This document shows, one piece after another, positions 18,572 through 27,447 of a DNA stretch of 39,489 nt (position 1 is the first letter of the stretch; each line of letters opens with the position of its first letter). Origin of the DNA: Bacteroidales bacterium (GTDB taxonomy: Bacteria; Bacteroidota; Bacteroidia; Bacteroidales; UBA10428); contig JAFGOR010000082.1 in assembly GCA_016926375.1 (NCBI GenBank), positions 1-39,489 of the forward strand, in the 5' to 3' direction. The notes below the pieces were generated by a model. It worked only from the letters and a program-made list of their open reading frames with translations. It searched no databases and was not told the origin of the DNA. The position numbers and the translations under genes were made by a program.

Positions 18572-20464
18572 TTACTCCAAATAAGTATATCCATACAATC
18601 CCGATCGGTAGGTGGAAAGAAATTCTTTCCCTTCTTCAGCTGTTATAATGCCGCCTTTTACAGCAGATGTAACCCATGTTTCCACGGTGCGTACCAGTTT
18701 TTTCGGGTTATACTGTACATATTCCAGCACTTCCGCAACTGTTTCCCCGTCAATCACCTGATCAATCTCATAGCCATCATCATTTACCGAAACATGAACT
18801 GCGTTGGTATCTCCAAACAGGTTGTGGAGATCTCCCAGTATTTCCTGATAGGCACCTACCAGAAAGACACCCAGGTAGTATGATTCTTTAGCTTTTATAG
18901 GATGCACCGGCAAATAATAGGAAAAGTTCCTTGTTGAAATAAAATTATCAATCTTGCCATCCGAATCACATGTGATATCCTGAATCGTAGCTGCTCTGAC
19001 AGGTTTTTCATCGAGTCTTTGAAGTGGCACTATCGGGAATATCTGATCAATGGCCCAGGAATCAGGCATGGACTGGAACAGCGAAAAATTGCAGAAATAC
19101 TTATCCGAAAGTATCTTGGGAAGGTGACGCAATTCCTCTGGTGTATGTTTGGTTTCGTTGGTCATCTGATACAACTCACGCGCAATCGACCAAAATAGTC
19201 GTTCAATCTGGGCCCTGGTTTTAAGATCAAGCAATCCCAGGCTGAACCTGTCAAGTGCTTCTTCCCTGATCTGCTGTGCATCGTGCCAGGTTTCAAGCAT
19301 ACCGGGCTGGTTCAATCGTTCCCACAGCGAATACAATTCCTGAACCAGCTCATGGTCCTTCTCACCAAGTTCATCCTCCTCGTGCCACTCAGGAAGTGTT
19401 GTGGTTTCCAAAACTTCAAAAATGAGTACAGAATGATGCGCTGTAAGCGAACGGCCAGATTCCGTGATGATATTCGGGTGCGGTATATTATTCCGGTCAC
19501 TGGCATCCACCAGGGTTGCAATTGAGTCATTCACATATTCCTGAAGACTGTAATTCACACTGCTTTCACTATTTGGCGAACGGGTGCCGTCATAATCCAC
19601 TCCCAGTCCTCCGCCAATATCAACAAATTCAATATGATACCCGTTTTTATATAGCTGTACGTAGAATTCCGAAGCTTCACGCAACGCGATTTTGATGCGG
19701 CGGATCTTGGTAACCTGGCTGCCGATGTGAAAATGAACCAGCCGAAGGCATTCCTTCATCTTATTCCTTTCCAGGAAGTCCATGGCTTCAAGAAGCTCGC
19801 TGGATGTCAGCCCGAATTTACTCACATCACCGCCTGAGTCTTCCCATTTGCCGCTTCCGGTGCTGGCCAGCTTGATGCGAATTCCGATGTTGGGCTTGAT
19901 TTTCAGCCTTCTGGATACATTGGCTATCAGCTTAAGCTCATTGAGCTTTTCTACAACCAGGTAAATTCTTTTCCCCATTTTCTGGGCCAGAAGAGCTAGT
20001 TCTATATAATCCTCATCTTTATAACCATTGCAAATGATCAGCGAATCGCTGTCGGCATTAATGGCTATAACCGCATGCAGCTCAGGCTTGGAGCCAGCTT
20101 CAAGGCCGATGTTGAATTTCTTGCCATGACTCACAATCTCCTCCACAACCGGCCGCATCTGATTAACCTTAATGGGGTAAATGATGAAGTTCTGGGCTTT
20201 GTATTCATACTCTTTTGCAGCTACCTCAAAGCATTTCGCCATTTTCTCAATTCGATTATCGAGGATGTCGGGGAATCGGATCAACATGGGTGCAGAAACG
20301 TCTCTCAGGAGCAGTTCATCAACAAGTTCGCGAAGGTCAATCTGAACGCTGTCTTTTTTGGGCGAAACCACAATATGACCTTTGTCGTTAATGGAAAAGT
20401 AATTGACACCCCAGCCTTGTATGTTGTACAGTTCAGCTGAGTCTTCGATCCGCCATTTTCTCAT
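18572..20464 (-). CDS. speA: Biosynthetic arginine decarboxylase
   Basis: The 630-residue PLP enzyme of the alanine-racemase-fold group converts arginine to agmatine, the entry to putrescine and spermidine. The start WRIEDSAELYNIQGWG and the segment YPIKVNQMRPVVEEI, with the PLP-binding Lys99, are typical of SpeA. Further motifs are GLEAGSKPEL, HFHIGSQVT, DIGGGLGVDYDGT, and ESGRSLTAHHSVLIFEV. The length is close to the E. coli enzyme (658). The gene is convergent with the sugar operon. A perfect 6-bp inverted repeat lies about 32 bp upstream of the start. Confidence 0.96.
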   Translation of the reverse strand: MRKWRIEDSAELYNIQGWGVNYFSINDKGHIVVSPKKDSVQIDLRELVDELLLRDVSAPMLIRFPDILDNRIEKMAKCFEVAAKEYEYKAQNFIIYPIKVNQMRPVVEEIVSHGKKFNIGLEAGSKPELHAVIAINADSDSLIICNGYKDEDYIELALLAQKMGKRIYLVVEKLNELKLIANVSRRLKIKPNIGIRIKLASTGSGKWEDSGGDVSKFGLTSSELLEAMDFLERNKMKECLRLVHFHIGSQVTKIRRIKIALREASEFYVQLYKNGYHIEFVDIGGGLGVDYDGTRSPNSESSVNYSLQEYVNDSIATLVDASDRNNIPHPNIITESGRSLTAHHSVLIFEVLETTTLPEWHEEDELGEKDHELVQELYSLWERLNQPGMLETWHDAQQIREEALDRFSLGLLDLKTRAQIERLFWSIARELYQMTNETKHTPEELRHLPKILSDKYFCNFSLFQSMPDSWAIDQIFPIVPLQRLDEKPVRAATIQDITCDSDGKIDNFISTRNFSYYLPVHPIKAKESYYLGVFLVGAYQEILGDLHNLFGDTNAVHVSVNDDGYEIDQVIDGETVAEVLEYVQYNPKKLVRTVETWVTSAVKGGIITAEEGKEFLSTYRSGLYGYTYLE

Positions 20465-20495
20465 TCTTTGGAATAATTTAAGCTAAATGAATTTT

Positions 20496-20511
20496 TTTGC
20501 AAAAATGCAAA
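20496..20511 (-). promoter_or_regulatory. Inverted repeat upstream of speA
   Basis: TTTGCA and TGCAAA flank a 4-base A/T spacer, a perfect 6-bp inverted repeat 32-47 bp before the speA start. Read toward speA, it contains CATTTTTG, one mismatch from the TAnnTTTG box. It could be an operator overlapping a promoter, or chance in AT-rich DNA. Confidence 0.3.
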
Positions 20512-20699
20512 TAATTACTACTTAAAAAAAGATATTCTGAAATTATCCTGCAATCGGATGAGATGTGTTTCTTCAAAGCCGCAAACCGGCAAACTTCAGC
20601 ATCAGCATCGGATTAAAAGACATTTTCGGTTGTCAATCAATCAAAAATCCAAAACCGGCTGGTAATTATTTAAATCTTTCCTGATGTTGTATGTGGCGC

Positions 20700-20728
20700 T
20701 TTGTCATAAATGTACTATCTTAGTTTCC
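20700..20728 (+). promoter_or_regulatory. Possible promoter of the first receiver gene
   Basis: TTTG at 20700-20703, a 17-bp spacer, and TAGTTTCC at 20721-20728 give an imperfect Bacteroidota -33/-7 pair 22 bp before the start codon. The -7 box mismatches TAnnTTTG at its last two positions. Confidence 0.25.
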
Positions 20729-20750
20729 AATTTTAACAGATCGATGTACT

Positions 20751-21128
20751 ATGAAACAATCAAGGATATTGGTGATTGATGATTCCACCACCAATATTGT
20801 TTTGCTTGAGGCAATTCTGGCTGAGAAAGGTTACACGATAGAGACTGCACTCAATGCAAAAGAAGCATTTTTACGAATTGAAAAACAGGTTCCCGATCTG
20901 ATTTTGCTGGATTTGCTGATGCCAAAGGTAAGTGGATTTGATTTTCTGGAACAGCTTCGGAAAGACGAAAAAACTAAAAAGACCCCTGTAATTGTTATTT
21001 CTGCAATTACCACAGATGACGAAAATACCCGAAAAATAAATGACCTGGAAACCGTTGATTTTTTAAGAAAGCCGATCGACATTCAATATCTGGTTACCCG
21101 GGTAGAAGAGATTCTGGCTCATGAATGA
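20751..21128 (+). CDS. Stand-alone response-regulator receiver protein
   Basis: The 125-residue protein is a receiver domain only. It has the acidic pair Asp10-Asp11 (LVIDDS), the phosphorylation site Asp54 in LILLDLLMPKVSGFDFLEQLR, the switch Ser/Thr in VIVISAIT, and the conserved Lys in FLRKPID. There is no output domain and no histidine kinase gene beside it, so it may serve as a phosphorelay intermediate or act by protein contact. It is followed by its own strong terminator. Confidence 0.93.
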   Translation: MKQSRILVIDDSTTNIVLLEAILAEKGYTIETALNAKEAFLRIEKQVPDLILLDLLMPKVSGFDFLEQLRKDEKTKKTPVIVISAITTDDENTRKINDLETVDFLRKPIDIQYLVTRVEEILAHE

Positions 21129-21156
21129 CTATCAGATGCATTTTAAAAATGGATTG

Positions 21157-21185
21157 AGCCGGCAAGTTTGCCGGCTTTTTTTTTG
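21157..21185 (+). terminator. Rho-independent terminator after the first receiver gene
   Basis: AGCCGGCAA and TTGCCGGCT form a perfect 9-bp stem with loop GT, followed by a run of nine T. This separates the two receiver genes into two transcription units. Confidence 0.92.
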
Positions 21186-21316
21186 TCATTCATTTTCACC
21201 TGTTAATCAATGAAAAAATGTGATTCCTTAACATTTGCGAACATACCCTACCCATTATGCGTTTATCAGCTTACCTATCAAAACCTGCCTGAAACTCAGA
21301 TCTTACAATGTAAACT

Positions 21317-21673
21317 ATGAAGCGGATTTTATTAGTAGATGATAACATCATGATGAGAAAGCTCATCATCAATATGTTCAATAAGCAGGAAGTTACTTTT
21401 GATGAAGCCTGTGATGGCAGGGAGGGTTTGGAAAAGATAGAAAAAACACCCTATGATTTGATCATCACCGATATTGTAATGCCCGGCATGGAGGGTATTG
21501 AAATGATCATGCAGGCAAAACGCTGTTGCCCCCATGTAAAAATCATTGCCATTAGCGGTGGAAAACCTTTTTACTTAACGCTTGCCAAAAAACTGGGTAT
21601 TCAGGGTATATATACCAAGCCTTTGGAGCGGCAATGCTTTCTTGATGCAGTCAACTACACGCTGCATGCCTGA
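21317..21673 (+). CDS. Stand-alone response-regulator receiver protein (CheY-like)
   Basis: The 118-residue receiver has Asp8-Asp9 (LLVDDN), the phosphorylation site Asp52 in LIITDIVMPGMEGIEMI, the switch segment IIAISGG, and Lys in GIYTKPLE. It is not a recent duplicate of the receiver at 20751-21128, since identity is confined to the core motifs. No output domain and no adjacent kinase are present. The 188-bp gap before it holds the upstream terminator and nothing else recognisable. Confidence 0.92.
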   Translation: MKRILLVDDNIMMRKLIINMFNKQEVTFDEACDGREGLEKIEKTPYDLIITDIVMPGMEGIEMIMQAKRCCPHVKIIAISGGKPFYLTLAKKLGIQGIYTKPLERQCFLDAVNYTLHA

Positions 21674-21779
21674 AACTGTTGTCCATTTTCAATTCCAGGT
21701 AAGGCAATAATGAAAATTAACAGCAGTCTTTTTTTTCAGCACCTATCCGTTCCAAAGGCAAGGCAAAAAAGACCAGGTA

Positions 21780-23243
21780 CTATAAAGAATTACCGAAATC
21801 CTCCTTGTACTTCTTGATCAGCTTTGCGGTCCAATCACCAACCGGCTCAAGGCGTCCCAGGAAAAATCTCAGCACTGGCGGTTCTTCAACAAATCTCAAG
21901 CCGCCAATCAGGTTGCGATTTTGATAAAGCCAGTTAACCCGGTCAATCAGGAACATGGTTTGCGACAGGGTAAATACCCTTCTGGGGAATGCCAGTCGCA
22001 GCAATTCCACATCAGCAAGTACATCATTGCCGTTTTCATCTCTCACGCTGGATATAGTTCCCCGCTCCATGCCACGACATCCCGATGCAATAAACAATGC
22101 TGCGGCCAAAGCACCGGCAGGATATTCCGATTGAGGCACATGAGGCAAAAAGCCCATGGCATCAATATGACACCCCAGGGCGCCTGCAGGTGTTACCACC
22201 GGAATGCCCAGCTTTTCAAGTTCTCCAACAGCATAGGCGATAAATGAAGGCGATTGGCTGATGACGGTATCATCTGTGGTTTCATACAAACCCACTGCCA
22301 TAGCTTCTATTTCTCTTACCGACATCCCTCCGTATGTAAGAAAACCTTCATACAAAGGAACCAGGTCTCTCATTTTCATGTACAGGTCTTTGTTATCGGT
22401 GCAAATACCCCCGCCCCGGGTTGAACTCACCTTACGGCTGGAAAAGTATACAATATCGGCCAGTCCGCACATTTCCCGCAGGATATCCTTAACCGGAGTG
22501 TTGCTGAAACCGGGCTCACGCATTTTAATAAAATAAGCATTCTCGCCAATGAGGCTGGCGTCAAGCACCATAATGATGCCATGCTGATCAGCAACTGCTT
22601 TCACTTCGCGCATATTCTGCATTGAGAAAGGCTGCCCGCCGATCAGGTTGGTGGATGCTTCCATCCTGACAAAAGGAATGTGATCCGGTCCGTATTGAGC
22701 AATCAGGTTCTTCAACTTCTCAATGTCGATATTTCCCTTGAACGGAACACTGCTTTTAATTTTCAACGCTTCGTCGGTGTATATCTCGAAAATGGTACCA
22801 CCGTTAAGTTCCATATGCGCTTTGGTGGTAGTGAAATGATAATTCATGGGAATGACATCACCTTCCTTAATGAATGACTGGGATATGATATTCTCAGCTG
22901 CGCGTCCCTGGTGAGCCGGTAATACGTAGTGTTTGCCGAATACCTCGCGAAGCGCTTCTTCCATTTTGTAGAAACTTTGCGATCCTGCATAAGCGTCATC
23001 TGCCTGCATCATCGAAGCAAGCTGATTGTCACTCATGGCATTTGTTCCCGAGTCGGTAAGCATATCCAGGAACACATCCTTTGTGTTCAACAGAAATGTG
23101 TTGTAACCAGCCTCATTAATAGCTGTGTATCTCTCATCTATTTTTTTCAGGTGCAACTTCTGTACAATCCTTACTTTGTGTAACTCAACAGGTATTTGTT
23201 TTCCGCTGAAAAATTTCACCACAGGCATTCCATTCTGATCCAT
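21780..23243 (-). CDS. Tyrosine phenol-lyase-like beta-eliminating PLP lyase
   Basis: The 487-residue fold-type I PLP enzyme belongs to the tryptophanase/tyrosine phenol-lyase family (YNTFLLNTKDVFLDMLTDSGTNAMSD, HQGRAAEN, ENAYFIK). By alignment from memory with Citrobacter TPL (offset +14 in the first two thirds), the tyrosine-specific residues are kept: Thr138 (T124), Arg394 (R381) and Phe460 (F448). Tryptophanases carry Asp, a non-Arg residue and His there. The PLP lysine is Lys271 in FSSRKVSS, and Arg114, Asn199, Asp228 and Arg416 are also kept. Odd points are Arg270 in place of the neighbouring Lys (K256) and Leu231 in place of the PLP-contacting Arg (R217). Phenol plus pyruvate plus ammonia would be the expected products, but activity needs testing. 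It is transcribed divergently from rocD. Confidence 0.8.
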   Translation of the reverse strand: MDQNGMPVVKFFSGKQIPVELHKVRIVQKLHLKKIDERYTAINEAGYNTFLLNTKDVFLDMLTDSGTNAMSDNQLASMMQADDAYAGSQSFYKMEEALREVFGKHYVLPAHQGRAAENIISQSFIKEGDVIPMNYHFTTTKAHMELNGGTIFEIYTDEALKIKSSVPFKGNIDIEKLKNLIAQYGPDHIPFVRMEASTNLIGGQPFSMQNMREVKAVADQHGIIMVLDASLIGENAYFIKMREPGFSNTPVKDILREMCGLADIVYFSSRKVSSTRGGGICTDNKDLYMKMRDLVPLYEGFLTYGGMSVREIEAMAVGLYETTDDTVISQSPSFIAYAVGELEKLGIPVVTPAGALGCHIDAMGFLPHVPQSEYPAGALAAALFIASGCRGMERGTISSVRDENGNDVLADVELLRLAFPRRVFTLSQTMFLIDRVNWLYQNRNLIGGLRFVEEPPVLRFFLGRLEPVGDWTAKLIKKYKEDFGNSL

Positions 23244-23281
23244 TGTAAATTTTGTTAGTTAATATTTATGTTATAATTATT

Positions 23282-23312
23282 CAAAAATAACCAGCGATTT
23301 CGAAAATTCAAG
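23282..23312 (-). promoter_or_regulatory. Promoter of the TPL-like gene
   Basis: On the minus strand, CTTG (TTG core at 23309-23311), a 19-bp spacer and TATTTTTG (23282-23289) fit the Bacteroidota -33/-7 pattern. The box lies about 40 bp upstream of the start codon. Confidence 0.55.
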
Positions 23313-23365
23313 TAATAACGAAAGAATTATTCGTGTTTTTTTAATCATGTAAATAATTGATATTG

Positions 23366-23373
23366 TAATTTTG
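23366..23373 (+). promoter_or_regulatory. Putative -7 box of rocD
   Basis: TAATTTTG is a full TAnnTTTG match, about 100 bp before the rocD start, which would leave a long AT-rich leader. No clear -33 TTTG is present; only a T-run lies at the right distance. Confidence 0.4.
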
Positions 23374-23471
23374 TGTCCGCATTCCTGCTTTTTATCATTT
23401 TATTTGTGAATAATAATTCAAATATTGCGCAATAAAATTCAACAATTGATAACGAAATAAAATTTCAGGAC

Positions 23472-24698
23472 ATGACAACACTTACGAGCCAGGATTATAT
23501 CCAACTGGAGCATGAATTCGGAGCACACAACTATCACCCACTGCCTGTGGTGCTCCAAAAAGGAAAGGGAGTTTTTGTATGGGACGTGGAAGGAAAGAAA
23601 TACTATGATTTTCTTTCAGCTTATTCCGCTGTTAACCAGGGACATTGCCATCCGAAAATCATAAAGGCCCTCCGCAAACAGGCCAAAAAACTCACACTTA
23701 CTTCAAGGGCCTTTTACAACGATTGCCTGGGCAAGTATGAGAAATATATTACCGAGTTGTTGGGATATGACAAGGTTTTGCCTATGAATTCGGGTGCCGA
23801 GGGCGTTGAAAGTGCCCTCAAATTATGCCGCAGATGGGCCTATGAAAAGAAAGGAATACCTGAGAATGAAGCCAAAATAGTTGTATGCGATGGAAATTTC
23901 CACGGCAGAACCATTACCATCGTTTCCATGTCAACTGATCCCTCTTCATTCAAAGGGTTCGGACCTTTTACTCCCGGATTCATTGTGGTTCCTTATAATG
24001 ACATTGAGGCCCTGAAAAAGGCTTTGGAAGAGCCTCATGTTGCCGGTTTCCTGGTTGAGCCCATACAGGGTGAAGCCGGAGTTTTTGTCCCCGATTCGGG
24101 CTATCTGAAAAAGGCATGGGATCTTTGCAGGAAAAAAAATATACTTTTCATAGCAGATGAAGTGCAAACCGGACTGGCCAGAACAGGAAAAATGCTGGCC
24201 TGCAATCATGAAGATGTCAGACCGGATATCCTGATCCTGGGTAAAGCCTTATCAGGCGGAGTTCTGCCAGTTAGCGCCATGCTTGCTGATAACGACATCA
24301 TGCTGTGCATAAAGCCGGGAGAACATGGTTCCACCTTTGGCGGCAATCCATTGGCCTGCAAGGTTGCCATTGCTTCCTTAAAAGTTCTTGTTGATGAAAA
24401 ACTGGCTGAAAATGCAGAAAAGCTTGGTGCCATCTTTCGTGAAGAACTCAAAACCTACGAAAGAGATCATGATATGGTAGAGTTGGTAAGAGGAAAGGGA
24501 TTGCTTAACGCGATAGTTATCAAGCCAAAGAACGGCAAGACTGCATGGGATGTATGTGTTGCATTAATGAATAACGGGTTGTTGGCAAAACCCACACACG
24601 ACCACATTATCCGGTTTGCCCCACCCCTGGTTATTACTGAAGATCAGATTATGGAGGCTGTTGATATCATTAAAGACACACTCGACAGTTTTAAATAA
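23472..24698 (+). CDS. rocD: Ornithine--oxo-acid aminotransferase
   Basis: The 408-residue class III PLP aminotransferase converts ornithine and 2-oxoglutarate to glutamate-5-semialdehyde and glutamate. Diagnostic segments are [88 protein letters not shown], and the PLP Lys258 in [23 protein letters not shown] completes the site. The length is usual for ornithine aminotransferases. With speA nearby it touches arginine/ornithine metabolism, although the two genes are separate units. A strong terminator follows. Confidence 0.95.
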   Translation: MTTLTSQDYIQLEHEFGAHNYHPLPVVLQKGKGVFVWDVEGKKYYDFLSAYSAVNQGHCHPKIIKALRKQAKKLTLTSRAFYNDCLGKYEKYITELLGYDKVLPMNSGAEGVESALKLCRRWAYEKKGIPENEAKIVVCDGNFHGRTITIVSMSTDPSSFKGFGPFTPGFIVVPYNDIEALKKALEEPHVAGFLVEPIQGEAGVFVPDSGYLKKAWDLCRKKNILFIADEVQTGLARTGKMLACNHEDVRPDILILGKALSGGVLPVSAMLADNDIMLCIKPGEHGSTFGGNPLACKVAIASLKVLVDEKLAENAEKLGAIFREELKTYERDHDMVELVRGKGLLNAIVIKPKNGKTAWDVCVALMNNGLLAKPTHDHIIRFAPPLVITEDQIMEAVDIIKDTLDSFK

Positions 24699-24706
24699 TA
24701 CAATGC

Positions 24707-24742
24707 AAAAAAGGCGGCCTTTAAAAGCCGCCTTTTCTTTTT
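24707..24742 (+). terminator. Rho-independent terminator after rocD
   Basis: AAAAGGCGGC and GCCGCCTTTT form a 10-bp stem around CTTTAAAA, followed by a T-rich stretch. Confidence 0.92.
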
Positions 24743-24874
24743 ATAACCTTCTCATAAAATTATCGTTAAACAATACAACCTGAAAACCAGCAAGGTGTTT
24801 CAATCACCTGCTCAATGGAACTGATTTGCCAGGGTTTGACGGTAATTGTTAATAAGGCTTTTAGTTGCTATTAT

Positions 24875-26287
24875 ATGGCGTACAAGGTAGTTGTAGTAGA
24901 AGATAAAAAGATCAACAAAGAATTGATCACAGAAATATCCAGGTGTTCCGATAAAACCGGGATATTCGATATAGCCTCTGAAACAGCTCCAATCGGAGAA
25001 ATGGTGGAATGGCTGAAAAAATCAGCCGAAATGTTGCATTCCTCGAATGAACTTGAACAGATTATCGGTAAGATAAAGGAAGATCATGAAGTGTTGGTCA
25101 GGCTCCTGACTAATTCATCCCATACACCATTTGTTTTTATCGTTATTAAGCCCACCGGAGAGCTTGAATGGGTTAACGATACCTTTGAACGGATTCATGG
25201 GTATAAATTAAGCGAATATCGCGATATATACGGAAACACCATTTTCTCACTGGATCCTTCCAGTGAATTATCCAATCTTTTCAATAAATGCCTCAAGGAA
25301 TGCAAACCATGCGAAGGCATCTGCAAGGTGAAATCAAAGAAAGGTTCATTTCACTGGTTGCAGATTTTCATAACACCTCATCTGGATAAAGACGGAAAAA
25401 TTGAGGAACTCATAGCGGTTGAAATTGACATCACCACCTTTAAAAACAAAGAAGAAGAATTACACGCACAAAATGTCAAGATAAAGGAAATTGCACGGGT
25501 TCTTGAAAAAGCCAATGCCCAACTCGAAGAGCAAAAACAGGAAATTAATGATCAGAAACTTACCATTGAACGGGAACAGGAGAAGTCGGAAGCGCTGTTA
25601 CTCAACATCCTGCCCTTTGAGGTTGCCAAACAGCTGAAATCGAAAGGACGCGCCGGAACCCGATCCTATAAACTGGTCAGTGTGCTTTTTGCAGATTTCA
25701 AGGGATTCTCCAAAATAAGTAAAACCCTTGACCCCAAGGACCTGGTTAATATACTTGACTCATACTTCGCTACATTTGACGAAATTACCAGCAAGCACTA
25801 TATCGAAAAAATAAAAACAATTGGTGATGCCTATATGTGCGCCGGAGGGTTGCCTCTGAGCAACAAAAGTAACCCCATTGATGCCGTTCTTGCCGGCCTT
25901 GAAATTCAACATTACCTGAACACCCTAAACGATACCAAGGTTATCAATAACCTCCAGGTGTGGGAACTGAGAATCGGCATACACACAGGGCCGGTTGTTG
26001 CCGGTGTAGTCGGGAAAAAACGTTTTGCCTATGATATTTGGGGAGATACTGTAAATGTTGCCAGTCGAATGGAACAGAGCGGACATGTGGGCATGGTAAA
26101 CGTGTCAGGTGTCACCTATGAATACATAAAAGACTTTTTTGAATGTGACAACCGGGGAAAAATTGAAACCAAAAACCTGGGAAAAATCGACATGTACTTT
26201 GTAAACCGCATAAAACCAGAACTCTCTGCTGATAAATTTGGAATTCTGCCCAATGAGCTGATGATTAACCTGGTCAATAAACTTTAG
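24875..26287 (+). CDS. PAS-domain class III adenylate cyclase
   Basis: The 470-residue soluble protein has a short N-terminal helical region, a PAS domain (about residues 78-190, with GELEWVNDTFERIHGYK and AVEIDITTFK), a coiled coil (about 190-240), and a class III cyclase domain (about 265-455). Metal aspartates are Asp274 (FADFKGFS) and Asp318 (IGDAY). Lys314 and Asp387 (YDIWGD) are the adenine-specifying pair, and Asn394/Arg398 (NVASR) stabilise the transition state, so all elements for cAMP synthesis are present. ATG 24875 (MAYKVVVVEDKK) is chosen; an in-frame ATG at 24815 would add 20 residues that do not look like protein. The PAS signal is unknown. Confidence 0.88.
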   Translation: MAYKVVVVEDKKINKELITEISRCSDKTGIFDIASETAPIGEMVEWLKKSAEMLHSSNELEQIIGKIKEDHEVLVRLLTNSSHTPFVFIVIKPTGELEWVNDTFERIHGYKLSEYRDIYGNTIFSLDPSSELSNLFNKCLKECKPCEGICKVKSKKGSFHWLQIFITPHLDKDGKIEELIAVEIDITTFKNKEEELHAQNVKIKEIARVLEKANAQLEEQKQEINDQKLTIEREQEKSEALLLNILPFEVAKQLKSKGRAGTRSYKLVSVLFADFKGFSKISKTLDPKDLVNILDSYFATFDEITSKHYIEKIKTIGDAYMCAGGLPLSNKSNPIDAVLAGLEIQHYLNTLNDTKVINNLQVWELRIGIHTGPVVAGVVGKKRFAYDIWGDTVNVASRMEQSGHVGMVNVSGVTYEYIKDFFECDNRGKIETKNLGKIDMYFVNRIKPELSADKFGILPNELMINLVNKL

Positions 26288-26423
26288 CTTACCCTCTATT
26301 TCCAGCCATTCATACCCAATTTCAGGTTGTTTGTAAAAAACCTGAAACGCCAGACCTTTCTGTACGTATTCTGAGGGTCTGACAAACCCCTAAACTTGCC
26401 AAAGGGATGGTACAATAGCTGTA

Positions 26424-27380
26424 ATGGAACTTTCACACCTGAATCAAATAAACTTCAACGAACTCCGGTTTGAGAAGATTGACTGTATGATAGCTGCCTG
26501 CGGAGCCCAGCCCAGGTGTTATGATCTTGCTGAAAAGCTGCATCCGGATATTTCAAGGAAAATACTACTGACCGACAGTAAGACGTGTAACAGCATGTTC
26601 TATGAAAGGTTCATTTCTCTTGGTTTCAGAAACTTGTCCACACAAGAAAATGAACCTTTTGCAATCGAAAACATGCTGAAAGAAGTTTGCCAGGTAAACA
26701 AAACACAGCTGAATTTGCTGATTGATTACTCATGCATGCCCAAAAGATGGTATGCCCTAATCATCGACTGCATTACACGAAACCCATATATTGCACAAAG
26801 AATTAATCTCTTTTTCTCATATACTCCAAAAATATTTGAAAGAAAAGAAGGTAAACAGGTAATAGATTATGTTGGTCCAATTTTACTCAACAGGGATGTC
26901 CCGAAAGAAAAAAAACCTGTTTCCCTGATTGCATCGCTCGACAACAAGAATTGTACCATGATGGAAGCAATTCATGCAGTTAACCCGCAGAAAATACTGG
27001 CCTTTGTTCCTCATTGTACGCACGATCCCGGATACACCCAACTGGTAATGGAAAACAATAAAACACTACTGGGACGGCTCGACAGCAACAGCATCATCAA
27101 TTACAACGCCGATTCACCTGAAGAAATCAATTCTTTGCTCACCTCTTATTGCCTCGATCAGAGAATAGCATCTGAAGTGGTTATTGTTCCCCAGGGTCCG
27201 AAAACTTTTTCCATGATGTCCATGTTGCTTTCAGTGCGTTACCCCGATGTGAAACTTTGGGAAATTATCCTTAGAGAGCACAAATCAGCATCCGGACAAG
27301 GAATGCCTGCCGGAAATCCGGTATTGGTGAAAGTATCCTTTGTGAATGATGATGAGGACGATGAGGATGATCAGGACTGA
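26424..27380 (+). CDS. Protein of unknown function with acidic C-terminal tail
   Basis: I do not recognise this 318-residue family with certainty. It has no signal peptide or membrane segment. Two alpha/beta halves can be suspected. The first has DCMIAACGAQPRCYDLAEKL and the striking LLIDYSCMPKRWYALIIDC. The second has KILAFVPHCTHDPGY and VVIVPQGPKTFSMMSMLLSVRYPDVKLWEI. It is rich in cysteine (ACG, RC, TC, VC, SC, DC, NC, HC, YC). The protein ends in a short acidic tail, FVNDDEDDEDDQD. Codon use looks like its neighbours. It lies 136 bp after the adenylate cyclase gene and 64 bp before the small HTH protein, all on the same strand. Coding status is secure; function is not. Confidence 0.8.
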   Translation: MELSHLNQINFNELRFEKIDCMIAACGAQPRCYDLAEKLHPDISRKILLTDSKTCNSMFYERFISLGFRNLSTQENEPFAIENMLKEVCQVNKTQLNLLIDYSCMPKRWYALIIDCITRNPYIAQRINLFFSYTPKIFERKEGKQVIDYVGPILLNRDVPKEKKPVSLIASLDNKNCTMMEAIHAVNPQKILAFVPHCTHDPGYTQLVMENNKTLLGRLDSNSIINYNADSPEEINSLLTSYCLDQRIASEVVIVPQGPKTFSMMSMLLSVRYPDVKLWEIILREHKSASGQGMPAGNPVLVKVSFVNDDEDDEDDQD

Positions 27381-27421
27381 TCAAGGGCATTTCTATTCCG
27401 AATAATATTTTGTATATTTAG

Positions 27422-27447
27422 CATAGTAAGAATTATTTCTTGCTATG
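27422..27447 (+). promoter_or_regulatory. Inverted repeat over the start codon of the HTH protein gene
   Basis: CATAGTAAGAA (27422-27432) and TTCTTGCTATG (27437-27447) are 11-bp arms with one T-G mismatch and a 4-base loop. The right arm contains the ATG. It could be a DNA operator for autoregulation, or an mRNA hairpin that hides the start codon. Confidence 0.5.

Noticed and set aside
24815-24874. Longer N-terminus for the adenylate cyclase
   Set aside because: The 20 extra residues are hydrophobic and irregular without family support; the ATG at 24875 gives a sensible soluble N-terminus.
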